From Streptacidiphilus jiangxiensis (GTDB taxonomy: Bacteria > Actinomycetota > Actinomycetes > Streptomycetales > Streptomycetaceae): 64,000 nt of DNA. Below are positions 16,367-25,064 of the stretch, in pieces. The stretch lies in the NCBI RefSeq assembly GCF_900109465.1, contig NZ_FOAZ01000020.1:1-64000 (forward strand). Direction: 5' to 3'. The position numbers and the translations under genes are program-made. How positions within the stretch are numbered: the first letter of the stretch is position 1; every line of letters starts with the position of its first letter. Under the pieces are notes generated by a model that saw only the letters and a program-made list of their open reading frames with translations, was not told the origin of the DNA and made no database searches.

Positions 16367-17364
16367 TGCGGATCCTTCGTCGATGGTGCTGACGCTTGCT
16401 TGCGACGAGTCGACGATAGGTCGCCCCTGGGAACGGACGCGGTTGACCCGCCCAGGCGCAGACCGGTCATCCCGGAAGAGCGCAACGGGAGTCCCGGCGT
16501 GCGGGAGCCGAGCACGGCGACGGCCAGGAGCACGAGCAGCGGCCCGGTGTTGGGGTCGGTGGAACGGCCGCTGGTGAGGAGCCCGGCGCCTTGCCCCAAC
16601 AACCAGAACAACAGGGCGAGGACGACCCCGGTGTACGCGGCGATCCTGCGCCAGGGCCGCGCGGCCAGGACTCCCAGGCCGACGGCCGCCATGACCAGGG
16701 CCAGCGCGACGGTCGTCACGGCGCTGTGAGTGGCCAGGGCCGAGGCGAGTGCGCGGTCCAGGGTCGCCAGCGGTTGCGGTGCGGAGTCGGCAGACGAAGC
16801 GATGGCCGGCACTGCGCCGTTGCCTGGCAGGACCTGGAGGATCGCGCCTGCGCTCCACAGCAGGGCCCAGACCGGCGCCGCCCAGGCGGAGGGCGGGGTG
16901 TCGGCGCGCCACCGATGGCCGGCGTCGACCGCGCCGGAAGCCGGCTGCGGCCAGGCCAGGACAGCGGCCATGGCGTACAGGAGCACGGCTCCTGGCGCGC
17001 CGGTCAGCAGGAGGGTGTGACCGCCGGCGAGGCCGCCCAGCCCCTCGCCCAGGAGCCATACCGAAAGGGCCCAGGCGATGGAGGCGGCGAGCGCCCAGCG
17101 CGCGGTGCGCGCCCAGAGGAGTCCGGCTCCGAGCGCGAGTTGGCCGAGTGCGAACACCGTGTTCGTCAGCACGGGTGCGGCCGCGATCAGGTGCGCTGCC
17201 CAGTGGACGGGCGCGGCGACGCCGACGGGCTGGCCGGCGGCGGCGGGGTCGATGATCTGGTGGGCGAAGCCGCTGGTGAACATGTACGACTGCAGTTGCA
17301 GGGCTCCGTCCAGGAGCCAGAGCACTCCCAGGGCGATCTGGATGTGTCGGCGGGTGACGGTCAT
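16363..17364 (-). CDS. multi-pass membrane protein (about 9 helices)
   Basis: A 333-aa integral membrane protein beginning MTVTRRHIQIALGVLWLLDG. Hydrophobic segments alternate with short loops through to VAVLG near residue 295, followed by a polar tail. I know similar proteins only as uncharacterised actinomycete membrane proteins encoded near cupredoxins. The start at 17364 is chosen for GGAGG six bases upstream; an earlier ATG at 17433 overlaps the preceding stop and would add 23 residues. The conserved loop TDPNTGPLLVLLAVAVLG is repeated in the fragment at 10347. Confidence 0.8.
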   Translation of the reverse strand: MTVTRRHIQIALGVLWLLDGALQLQSYMFTSGFAHQIIDPAAAGQPVGVAAPVHWAAHLIAAAPVLTNTVFALGQLALGAGLLWARTARWALAASIAWALSVWLLGEGLGGLAGGHTLLLTGAPGAVLLYAMAAVLAWPQPASGAVDAGHRWRADTPPSAWAAPVWALLWSAGAILQVLPGNGAVPAIASSADSAPQPLATLDRALASALATHSAVTTVALALVMAAVGLGVLAARPWRRIAAYTGVVLALLFWLLGQGAGLLTSGRSTDPNTGPLLVLLAVAVLGSRTPGLPLRSSGMTGLRLGGSTASVPRGDLSSTRRKQASAPSTKDPQ

Positions 17365-17429
17365 GGCGGCCTCCGGGGCCGGGTGGTGCGCGGGCGCGGC
17401 GGTGTCGGGGAGCATGCACGCTGCTGGGG

Positions 17430-17900
17430 TCATGCACCGGGGCGATCATGGACGGATGGGTTGCCAGTTGCCTCTTCGGGATCGTGGGGGGTGCGACGGC
17501 CGGCGTTCCGTCGGGGTCGTCCGACGATCAACGGGGTCAGCGCCGCCAGTGCGACGGCCTGGCCCAGCAGGGCGAGGACCTTGTCGGTGAACCAGATCGG
17601 CTCGTACATGTCGGGCAGCGGGCCGAGCGCGCCGGGGTCGCTGTAGCGGTAGAACAGGATCGCTGCGAGCCCGGCGGCGGCCGTCAGCCAGGCGAAACCG
17701 TCGCCGAACCGGTGTCGCCAGAACAGCACGAGCAGCGCCGCGATGACGGCGGCGACGCCTTCGACACGGAACAGGGTGCCTTCGCTGATGGTGGCGGAGG
17801 CGACGGCGGAGTACTGGTGGGCCAGTTTCAGGTGGACGTAGGCGTCGACCGCGAGGCCCGCCGCCGCGGCACCTCGCAGGAGCATGCGCAGGGCGGTCAT
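17430..17900 (-). CDS. four-helix membrane protein, 156 aa
   Basis: Four hydrophobic segments, including VAAVIAALLVLFWRHRFGDG, FAWLTAAAGLAAILFY and LLGQAVALAALTPLIVG, with a conserved HLKLA in the first helix. It has no recognised domain. It lies 10 bases after the cupredoxin gene and overlaps or nearly touches the next membrane protein gene. The same cupredoxin-then-membrane-protein order is kept in the broken copy at 14.8-15.3 kb, which suggests that the two proteins work together at the cell surface. Confidence 0.8.
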   Translation of the reverse strand: MTALRMLLRGAAAAGLAVDAYVHLKLAHQYSAVASATISEGTLFRVEGVAAVIAALLVLFWRHRFGDGFAWLTAAAGLAAILFYRYSDPGALGPLPDMYEPIWFTDKVLALLGQAVALAALTPLIVGRPRRNAGRRTPHDPEEATGNPSVHDRPGA

Positions 17901-17910
17901 GAGGGGCTCC

Positions 17911-18330
17911 CTAGTGGACCGTCAGTGTGCCGTGCATGGACGCGTGGATGGTGCAGACGTAGGGATAGGTGCCGGGGGTGGCAGGTGCGGTGAACGTGGC
18001 CGACTGGCCGGGGTTGACGGGTCCGGTGTCGAAGGCACTGCCGGGGCGCGCGGTGAGGGTGTGCGTGGTGGAGTCGTGGTTGACCACGGTGATGCTCTCC
18101 CCGGCGTGCACGGTGAGGTTCGCCGGGCTGAAGGCGAAGTTGTCGATCACGATCTGCGCCGTCGCGGCGCTGGGCCGCGCACTGGGGGGACCCGGGCTGC
18201 TGGGAGCGCTCGGGGTGCTCGGGGGAGTGGCCGGGGTCGGGGTGGACTGGACGGCCGCGGAGGAGCAGCCTCCCGCGGCCAGGATCAGTACGGCCGCGGG
18301 GAGCGCGACCTTGAGAGGAACTCTTGGCAT
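17911..18330 (-). CDS. cupredoxin lipoprotein (operon copy)
   Basis: A 139-aa lipoprotein: signal peptide with lipobox LAAGGC (Cys about residue 23), Pro/Ser-rich linker, then a cupredoxin domain with NHDSTTHTL and YVCTIHASMHG giving His, Cys, His and Met copper ligands. ATG at 18330 follows AAGGGA. It is closely similar to the protein at 14761-15156. Located in the middle of the operon, it is likely the electron carrier or copper-binding component of this envelope system. Confidence 0.9.
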   Translation of the reverse strand: MPRVPLKVALPAAVLILAAGGCSSAAVQSTPTPATPPSTPSAPSSPGPPSARPSAATAQIVIDNFAFSPANLTVHAGESITVVNHDSTTHTLTARPGSAFDTGPVNPGQSATFTAPATPGTYPYVCTIHASMHGTLTVH

Positions 18331-18380
18331 GTCATGTCCCTTGACGTGAACGTGAACGTGAGCGTGGTCGGGGTCCGGGG

Positions 18381-19022
18381 CTACTCGTTCCAGCAGCCGA
18401 GGATGTCGCTGGCGACCTCGTAGGCCAGGTCGGCTCGGGAGAGCTGGTGTGGTCCGGACGCGGCCGGCAGAGCGGTGGCGTCGACCCGAAGGGTCTTGCC
18501 GTCCTTGAGGACGACGACCGTGCCGTCGGCGGACTCGTACCCGGGGTTGCCCAGAGCCTGGGCGGCGGTCAGCGCTGTGGTGTGGCCGAGGTGGGTGCGC
18601 AGCGCGTCGAAGTAGGCGGTCGCGGTCGCGGTGTCCGGTGACTCCTCCACCGACAGCACCAGCCGGCCGGTCGGCAGGTGGTACGTGCAGGTGAAGAGGT
18701 GGCCGGTCCATGTGGTGGTCGTGGTGGGCGCTCTCGACGGGGCGAGGATGTTCGTGACGTCCTTGCGGATCTCCGGTGAGCACACCATCAGCGCGGACGC
18801 CGACGGCCCGGCCGCCTGCCCAGCGGGCATTCGCATCCCCGTCGGCATGGACGCACTCAGGGACGCCGGCGGGCGGGCCGGGCTTGCGGAGGTGTGGGCC
18901 GTGCCCGCACATCCTGCTGCCAGTGCGGCCACCGCCGCGGTGGCCGCGAGCCCGTAGGTGCGGGCGCCTCGTCGTCCGCCCTTTGCCGGGGGCGCGCTGA
19001 CGGTCCGTTGTCGGGTGCGCAT
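18381..19022 (-). CDS. lipoprotein of unknown function
   Basis: A 213-aa protein with a twin-Arg-containing N-terminus (KGGRRGARTYG), a hydrophobic stretch and lipobox ALAAGC (Cys about residue 38). The mature part has three further Cys residues (MVCSPEI, FTCTYHL, ILGCWNE), a Met-rich linker (MPTGMRMPAG) and no family I recognise. The Met-rich stretch could bind copper, which would fit the neighbouring cupredoxin, but this is inference. Confidence 0.75.
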   Translation of the reverse strand: MRTRQRTVSAPPAKGGRRGARTYGLAATAAVAALAAGCAGTAHTSASPARPPASLSASMPTGMRMPAGQAAGPSASALMVCSPEIRKDVTNILAPSRAPTTTTTWTGHLFTCTYHLPTGRLVLSVEESPDTATATAYFDALRTHLGHTTALTAAQALGNPGYESADGTVVVLKDGKTLRVDATALPAASGPHQLSRADLAYEVASDILGCWNE

Positions 19023-19048
19023 CGTCTCCTCCTCGTGTGTCGGCGCGG

Positions 19049-19765
19049 TCAGCCCCGGTGGATGCCGGTGAGCGTCGCGAAGGCGACGGTGTTGTCCAGG
19101 TAGTGCTGGGTGGCGTGGTCGAACCGCCCGCCGCAGGTGATCAGCCGGAGCTGGGGGTCGGTGGTGTTGCCGTAGACCGTCAGGGTGGGGAAGGCGTCCT
19201 TGGCGTAGACGTTGACGCCGTCGATCCGGAACACCGCCACGGTGCCGTCGCTGCGGGTGATGGAGACGGTGTCACCTGGGCGCAGCGCGCCCAGGGAGTA
19301 GAAGACGCCTTCCGCTCCGGTGGTCCCGTCGATGTGGCCCACCACCACCGCCGGCCCGACCTGGCCGGGGACCGGCGAGTCGCGGTCCCAGCCCGGCGCG
19401 GAGACGTCGGAGAGCGGCGGTACCTGCAGGGTGCCGTCGGAGTTCTGACCCAGGCTCAGCAGGGCGTGGTGGACGCCGATCGCCGGAATGCTGATCGCGG
19501 TCGGCGTCACTGCGCGGATCGCCGGCAGGGGTGGAACGGCGGACGGGCCGCCGATCGGGCCCGGTGCGCGGGCGGGCGTGGCGGCCGGGGGCAGGTTCGG
19601 CGGGTTGCTGCTCGGCAGCGCGGCCGAGGCGGGTGGCCTGGGCGCGTGCTGCTGACCGGAGATCCCCGCGGCCAGTGTCCCTCCGGCTGCGAGCAGCAGG
19701 GCGGTGGCCGCCGACGCCAGCAGGCGCCGGCGGCCACGACCCGACAGTCGTGTCAACCAGGACAT
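19049..19765 (-). CDS. class F sortase
   Basis: A 238-aa protein: N-terminal membrane anchor (about residues 12-34), Pro/Ala-rich linker, then a sortase domain. Catalytic His is in AVVVGHIDG, catalytic Cys in LRLITCGG and the Arg in GRFD right after, which is the class F pattern of actinobacteria. The sortase would join a secreted protein to the cell wall. It lies seven bases after the gene for a secreted protein with a C-terminal membrane anchor, its most likely substrate. GTGTCAC-type loop spacing is normal for the family. Confidence 0.9.
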   Translation of the reverse strand: MSWLTRLSGRGRRRLLASAATALLLAAGGTLAAGISGQQHAPRPPASAALPSSNPPNLPPAATPARAPGPIGGPSAVPPLPAIRAVTPTAISIPAIGVHHALLSLGQNSDGTLQVPPLSDVSAPGWDRDSPVPGQVGPAVVVGHIDGTTGAEGVFYSLGALRPGDTVSITRSDGTVAVFRIDGVNVYAKDAFPTLTVYGNTTDPQLRLITCGGRFDHATQHYLDNTVAFATLTGIHRG

Positions 19766-19771
19766 GAGCGT

Positions 19772-20572
19772 CTACTTCTCGACGGTGATCCGTCGGCGCA
19801 GGACCAGGGCGCCACCCGCGGCGGCTGCCAGGCCCGCACCGGCCGCGTACAGGCCGATGTCGTGGACCCCGGAGGTCCCACCGCCGCCGGTGTTCACTCC
19901 ACCACCGGGAACCATGGCCATCTGGGAGACGGCCAGCGGCCCGCACAGCGCGGGGGAGGTCGCCGCCAGCGGAAGTGAGGGCACCAGGTCGCTGGGCTCG
20001 GCCTGGGCCTTGGCACTCAGCGTCGTCGGGTCCAGTCCGTGGACCACGATGACAGCCTTGCCGGCCTTGATCGATGCCACGGTCGCCGCGTCGAGGGTGA
20101 TGGTCCGGGAGTAGTGGAAGCTCCCGCCGGACGGCGCGGTCTTGACGTCGGTGCCGGCCGCCGGGCTGGTGTCGCCGCTCACGCTCAGCGTGGTGCCGAT
20201 CGCCCCGTAGGCCGGGCCGCCCTCGGTGGTGCTGATGACGCCGTCGCCGTTCGTGTCCGCGGAGGTGGTCGGGCACGTGCCCATCCCGTTGATGTGGATG
20301 TGCTGCACGTGCGGGTACGGCGCGTTCATGAACGTCGCGGCCAGGCCGTTGACGTCCTCCGTGATGACGGCCTGGGAGCCGTTGAGCTGGAGCATCAGCA
20401 TGCCCGAGCCGCTGGCGTGGTTGAGCGGGTTCAGCGTCGCCATGTAGGTGGTGCTGCCGCTCGACTGCGCGCTCGCGGCCGAGGCGCTGAAGGCGGTCAG
20501 CGGCAACGCGAGCAGCGCCACCGGGGCCGCCATGGCCAGCACCTTGGCCGTCGTCCTCTTCATGTGCGTCAT
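19772..20572 (-). CDS. secreted CHRD-like protein with C-terminal anchor, likely sortase substrate
   Basis: A 266-aa protein with a Sec signal peptide (cleaved near SASAAS), a body like CHRD domains (SGSGMLMLQLNGSQAVIT, HVQHIHINGMGTCP), then a linker, hydrophobic helix and RRRITVEK tail. There is no LPxTG; the linker reads GGGVNTGGGGTSGVHDIG, a candidate non-canonical sorting signal. AGGAG precedes the ATG at 20572. It is the first gene of the seven-gene operon and its sortase follows directly. His-rich CHRD surfaces may bind metal; this is inference. Confidence 0.8.
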   Translation of the reverse strand: MTHMKRTTAKVLAMAAPVALLALPLTAFSASAASAQSSGSTTYMATLNPLNHASGSGMLMLQLNGSQAVITEDVNGLAATFMNAPYPHVQHIHINGMGTCPTTSADTNGDGVISTTEGGPAYGAIGTTLSVSGDTSPAAGTDVKTAPSGGSFHYSRTITLDAATVASIKAGKAVIVVHGLDPTTLSAKAQAEPSDLVPSLPLAATSPALCGPLAVSQMAMVPGGGVNTGGGGTSGVHDIGLYAAGAGLAAAAGGALVLRRRITVEK

Positions 20573-20983
20573 TGCGCTCTCCTGAACTGCACGGTGGTAC
20601 TCGGATTTCGATGACTCCTCGGGAAGCGCTGCACCCAGGGCTCCACGTGCCGGTTCCGGTGGAACCGGAACAGCGGTGGTGGGCAGCGCGCGCCTCCTGC
20701 CGGAGTCAGGGACGTGAAGAAGAAGCCGAGCGCCAAGGTCCGGGGCGCATCCAATCGAGCCTCTGCAGGTGATTCGGAGCCGAGCGCGCGGCGGATGGGT
20801 CCGGGATCGGCCGCGCCGTGCGCGCCGACGAGTCCTTCGATCCGGACAGCGGGGTGATGCGCCGTTCGGCGAGGCCCTGGCAGCGCTTCGGAGGGGTCTT
20901 CATCGCCGGGGTCTGGCGGTACCGTCGAAGCCGGGCCGGCCGGCCCGGGGACGGGACTGCGGGACGGCGGGACAGCAGGCAGG
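20573..20983. other. 411-bp divergent intergenic region
   Basis: It holds the promoters for the sortase-cupredoxin operon (minus) and the paired hypothetical genes (plus). No coding sequence is recognisable. The perfect palindrome at 20650-20668 is the main feature. Confidence 0.55.
20650..20668. promoter_or_regulatory. perfect palindrome, operator candidate
   Basis: CCGGTTCC-GGT-GGAACCGG: two 8-bp arms with a 3-bp spacer, 78 bases upstream of the ATG of the CHRD-like gene. The size and symmetry fit a dimeric repressor site. No regulator gene is adjacent. Confidence 0.5.
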
Positions 20984-21412
20984 GTGGGCGAGGTGAGCCG
21001 AAAGGGTCCTGGATTCGACGGGCTGGTCCGTCAGCACCTGGCGTTCCTCTCCAACGAGTGCGGCTTCACGCTTCCGGCGCGGGCGGCCGACAATCCTGCC
21101 TACCTCGTGTGGCATCGCGAGCCGCTCTCCTATCGGATCGGGCTGACCCGGGATCTGTATGTGAATGCGACAGCGCAGATCAAGCTCTCGTCCGTTGTGC
21201 TCGTGGCCGACATTCCGCGCCTGGTCTTCACCGCCGGCTTCGGCCCGCTGAACGCGGTCTCGGTGCACGCGTGGGCCGGGCGGGCCATGGAGAAGTCCGT
21301 CCAGTCCCACGCCCACTACCTTCGCCGGCTCACTCCGCTGCTGGCCGACCCGGTCACCGCGCTGCCGTTGATGGAGAAGGCCGCGGCGCGCCGCCGCCCG
21401 CCGCCGCTGTAG
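20984..21412 (+). CDS. hypothetical protein, 142 aa (first of a pair)
   Basis: A soluble protein reading GLVRQHLAFLSNECGFTLPA and later SYRIGLTRDLYVNATAQIKL, with a C-terminal Pro/Arg-rich tail. No known domain. Two in-frame GTG codons (20984 and 20993) can start it; the second is closer to GGGCGAGG. Twelve bases separate it from the next gene. The pattern (about 140 residues, a YxVWHxEPLSYRIGL segment) looks like an immunity-type or DUF protein, but I cannot name the family. Confidence 0.6.
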   Translation: MGEVSRKGPGFDGLVRQHLAFLSNECGFTLPARAADNPAYLVWHREPLSYRIGLTRDLYVNATAQIKLSSVVLVADIPRLVFTAGFGPLNAVSVHAWAGRAMEKSVQSHAHYLRRLTPLLADPVTALPLMEKAAARRRPPPL

Positions 21413-21424
21413 GGAGGTGAGGCC

Positions 21425-21916
21425 TTGTACGCGGTCAACCGGCTCCGCGACCCCAAGTTCCACGGCTTCCGCATCCAGGTGCTGCCCCACCCACTCGATC
21501 AGGTGGCCCACGCGGCAGTGACCGAGTACACCGACGCGGACCCCTCCACCCGCAGGGCGATCCTGGACGCTCTCACCCCCCGGGCTGCCGGCGTCCTGAG
21601 TGTCTACGGCGAGCGCGCCGCAGCGCTGGCCGTACGCGGCTGCGACACCGAATTGCTGCGCGCCGCCGGGATCGCGGTCGGGATGGCGGATGCACGCCTT
21701 GAGGACTACCGCGACAACCTGATCGTCCTTGCCGCGCTCACCCACAGCGCGGGGCTGCTGCAGACCACGCAGGAACAGCTCTTTGACCAGATCGAGGCCA
21801 TGGTCCCTCCGCGTGTCCTTGCCCGCTTCCGTCGATACACGGCCGACGGCCCGCTCACCCTTCGGTCCATGGGACTTCGGGCATGCGGTGACGGGCCCAC
21901 CTTCAGGTACCGGTGA
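21425..21916 (+). CDS. hypothetical protein, 163 aa (second of a pair)
   Basis: It begins at a TTG with an excellent ribosome binding site (GGAGGTGAG, five bases upstream). The sequence is mostly helical: FRIQVLPHPLDQVAHAAVTE, then LSVYGERAAALAVRGCDTEL and DNLIVLAALTHSAGLL. The segment RGCDTELLRAAGIAVGMADA suggests a compact helical fold without a known motif. It is co-transcribed with the gene before it. I do not recognise the family. Confidence 0.65.
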   Translation: MYAVNRLRDPKFHGFRIQVLPHPLDQVAHAAVTEYTDADPSTRRAILDALTPRAAGVLSVYGERAAALAVRGCDTELLRAAGIAVGMADARLEDYRDNLIVLAALTHSAGLLQTTQEQLFDQIEAMVPPRVLARFRRYTADGPLTLRSMGLRACGDGPTFRYR

Positions 21917-22205
21917 TCCGGAACGGTCCGGGCCCGCGCCCAGCGCGCGCATCCCGCCGTGCGGTGCTGCGCGTGATCGGCGCGTTCGGGATCCGGTGTG
22001 CGCGTGAGGGTCGGGGGTGTTGGCCTCGATGACGGCGCCGGGTGGATGCGGGTGGATTCTTCGCTGTTGGGATTTTTGGGGCATCGGCGTGGGAGGGGGT
22101 TGCGGGGTGGTGTCCGGGGGGTTTTATGATCACCGTGCTACCTGTGGTTCGAACGCGGCTGATGCGCTCTCACCTGGGAGTTTGGCTCTGGGAGGGGATC
22201 TGCTG

Positions 22206-23929
22206 ATGCGTCTTCGTTCGTCCGTTCCGCGTCTGCTTGTGACGGGTTCGGCTTGCTTGTTGTGTCTTGCTCCGGTGTCGTCCGCTGCGGCGGATCAGGC
22301 CGGGCGGGAGTCTCGTTGCAGGCGCCGCCGTTGTTCGGGAGTGAGCCGTACCACCTGACCGCGACCGTTGGGGCTGCTCCGGCGGCGGCGTCGGACGCGG
22401 TGCTGGTGTTCCACTCCTCGGATCCGACGCTGCAGGTGTTCACCGACAAGGGGGTGCTGGACTCGCAGTCGACGGTGACGGACGGTCAGGGTGCGACTTT
22501 CACTGTGCATCTGTACAACCAGTACAAGCCGGTGACCGCTGGAGAGTCGTTCACGCGGCAGATCAGCCTGTACGAGCAGCAGCCGATGGTGCCGTTGACG
22601 GTCACGGCGCAGGTGGTGGACCACTCGACGGGGCAGATGACTTCGAGTAGTGCCGTGTCGACGGTGTCGCCGGTGTATGCGGGTGCGCTGGGGCAGTGGC
22701 AGGCCCCAGGTGGCGTGCAGGGCTACAACACGGCGGTGATGCCGTTGGCGCAGCAGACGCGCCTCAACCAGTACGCGCTGTCGTTCTTCGGGGAGACGGC
22801 GACGGCTTTGCCGGGCGCGTACCCGGTGCTGTCGTTCACGGCGGCGCGGCTGAAGGCGGCGGGTTACACCGCGCAGCAGTTGGCGGGTGCGCTGGAGGTC
22901 AAAGCCGTAGCGGGGCTGGGGGGTGGTTCGCAGCCGGTTGTGGCGCCGGTGATCGGTGCGGACGGCTCGCTGTCGTACGTGCTGCCGGCTGCCGACCTGC
23001 CCGCCTCGGATCCGAATCCGGACCGCTTTTGGCAGCTGACGTTCTACGCCACTTGCGGGATCGCGCCGGGCACGGTCACCGGCAGCGCCACCCTGCATGC
23101 CGCGGACGGCACGGTCGTGGGCGGGATGAACCAGACCTTTGCGATCGCGCGTCACGCCTGCCTGACGCACGACTTCACGAGTGACGGGAAGGCCGATCTG
23201 CTGGCGCGTGACCGTTCGGGGGTCTTGTGGCTCTACCCGGGTACCGGGCACTCCACCACCCCCTATGGCGCCCGGGTCAAGGTGGGTGGCGGCTGGAACG
23301 TCTACACGACACTGGTTGCCGCCGGTGACCTGACCGGCGACGGACGCGATGACCTGCTGGCCCGCGACAGCGCCGGACGCTTGTGGCTGTACCGGGGCAC
23401 CGGCCAGACGACGCGGCCGTTCCTGCCCAGGGTCGCGGTTTCGCTGCCCGGCTACCACCCCTCGGCGCGTCTGGTGGCGGGCGGCGCGCTCTTCGCGGAC
23501 GGCCAGGCCGACGTGGCGGACGCCGCCAGCGGCTTGGACTTCCATGGCACCGGATCCGCGTCCGACCCGCTGAGCGACATAGCGGCAACGGCGCCCAGCC
23601 TGGGCTCCTACAAAGCGGTCGCCGGTGCCGGGGTCGTGGACTGGACCCCGAGGTTCGCGGCCCGCGACAGCGGTGGGGTGCTGTGGCTGGTGGGGGACCC
23701 GGACCTGGATGCGCCGACACCCGCCCGGGTCCGCGTGGGCGGTGGCTGGCAGATCTACAACAGCATCGTGCAGTCCGGCGACGCCACCTCCTCCGGGCAT
23801 GACGACCTGGTCGCGCGCGACGCGTCCGGCCACCTGTGGCTGTACGCCGGCACCGGCAACTCCGGGCGGGCCTTCCTGCCGCGCACGCTCGTCAGCGGTG
23901 GGTGGCAGGTCTACGACCTCCTCGTGTGA
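22206..23929 (+). CDS. secreted FG-GAP/VCBS-repeat protein with an apparent frameshift
   Basis: The ATG at 22206 opens a signal peptide (MRLRSSVPRLLVTGSACLLC then LAPVSSAAADQAG). Near 22300-22320 the reading must move by -1 (equivalent to one lost base in a G-rich run) to enter the long frame that continues SLQAPPLFGSEPYHLTATVG and runs to 23929. The C-terminal third has four FG-GAP-like repeats (DGKADLLARDRSGVLWLYPG, DGRDDLLARDSAGRLWLYRG, and so on) forming a beta-propeller. The protein would be exported and bind ligands or cell surfaces. As written, the gene is broken; it may be a base error. Confidence 0.75.
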
Positions 23930-24120
23930 CCACCTGCGCCGGCGCAACCCAGGCGCACGGCACTCCGAGGTCCGCGCTGCCCAGTGACGCGAACGCACGC
24001 CTATCCGCAGCGAGAAGGGCATCCATGGGCGGTCGGCCTCATCGGATGCCGGCCTGACGAGCTCACCCGGACACTCGTTAATCGCTTGGGCCCGCCGACC
24101 ATGACTGGCACCATGAGCGC

Positions 24121-24390
24121 ATGGAGCTGGCCGAATCGCTCAGTGAGTGGACCGACTACGACATCGCCATGTTCGAGTTCGGACGTTCTTTGGGCATCTT
24201 CCCTGAAGGAACGACATTCGGCGGCATCAGGGGGATGTTCTTCATGGAGACCCCACTCTCCACCGCGATCGGCGAAGCGATGGACGCACTCGTGAAGATC
24301 GGGGTCCTGGCCTACCGGGAGGCTGAGTACCGGTGGGTCGGGCCCGTCGATTTTTCGGCGGTTCGCAGGGCCACCAGCGGCGACGAATGA
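24121..24390 (+). CDS. hypothetical protein, 89 aa
   Basis: A soluble acidic protein: MELAESLSEWTDYDIAMFEF, then MFFMETPLSTAIGEAMDALV and YRWVGPVDFSAVR. It looks like a small alpha/beta or winged-helix-like protein, but no family is recognised. There is no strong ribosome binding site. Codon use is typical for the window. Confidence 0.55.
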   Translation: MELAESLSEWTDYDIAMFEFGRSLGIFPEGTTFGGIRGMFFMETPLSTAIGEAMDALVKIGVLAYREAEYRWVGPVDFSAVRRATSGDE

Positions 24391-24481
24391 ACGGCCGGCC
24401 CGCTCAGGTGGCGACCCCCAGAGCCTTACCCATGCCGTCTGACCTGCCACTGCGAACGGCCGACTTTCCCGGTCACCGCAC

Positions 24482-24742
24482 CTAGCCGGTGACCTGCTCG
24501 CCGGTCCACCGGCCGGTCACCGGCGCCTGCCAGCGCAGGTGCCGGATGCCGACCCCGGCGAGGATGTGTTGCGCGCCGGAGTCGACCTGGCGGGGCTTGT
24601 GAAAGCGAGCATTGATCACGCCCCGGCCCGCGAGATGGTTGCGGCAGTGCTGCCAGGGCTCGACCTTGCACTTCGGGCAGCGGATCTCCAGGCAGGCCCG
24701 CAGCGCCCGCGCGACGGCGTCCTGCTTGTCGGTGTCGTCCAT
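24482..24742 (-). CDS. small zinc-finger-like protein
   Basis: An 86-residue protein with IRCPKCKVEPWQHCRNHLAG followed by RGVINARFHKPR. The spacing C-x2-C-x7-C with a following His resembles the short zinc-binding proteins (CPxCxAxPGxxCRxxxGRxxxxxHxxR) that are frequent in actinomycete plasmids and phages. The start at 24742 is tentative; the frame is open further upstream and no clear ribosome binding site is visible. Confidence 0.55.
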   Translation of the reverse strand: MDDTDKQDAVARALRACLEIRCPKCKVEPWQHCRNHLAGRGVINARFHKPRQVDSGAQHILAGVGIRHLRWQAPVTGRWTGEQVTG

Positions 24743-25064
24743 GGCGACGAGCGTGCCAAGAACTGACGAAGCCACGCCGGGATTCACCAGAACCGCTGAC
24801 AGCCGCGTGCTGATCGTGCACCATCTCCCGGCGCGACGAACCCACTGGCGGAGGATCGACGGCAGTCGGCGGTCGGGGCAGGGGACACCGCGCCGGTCGT
24901 GCGCGGTTGCCGCAGCCTGGGAGGCGGCTGCGGGAAATGGCGGTGACCGTTGTTCAAAGAGCGATCGCCTCATGCACGTCGGAGCGGGAGATTACGCGAC
25001 TGATTCACCGCGCCGAATGGATCAATGCGGAAGAGGGCTTCTCGCGCCTGCTGTCAGTATTTGG
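24743..25064. other. 322-bp stretch without a supportable gene
   Basis: Nothing recognisable on either strand. The open frame of the zinc-finger-like gene continues to about 24973 but without conserved sequence. Confidence 0.45.

Noticed and set aside
22295-24022. A 575-codon open frame on the minus strand
   Set aside because: Arg/His-rich shadow of the FG-GAP gene.
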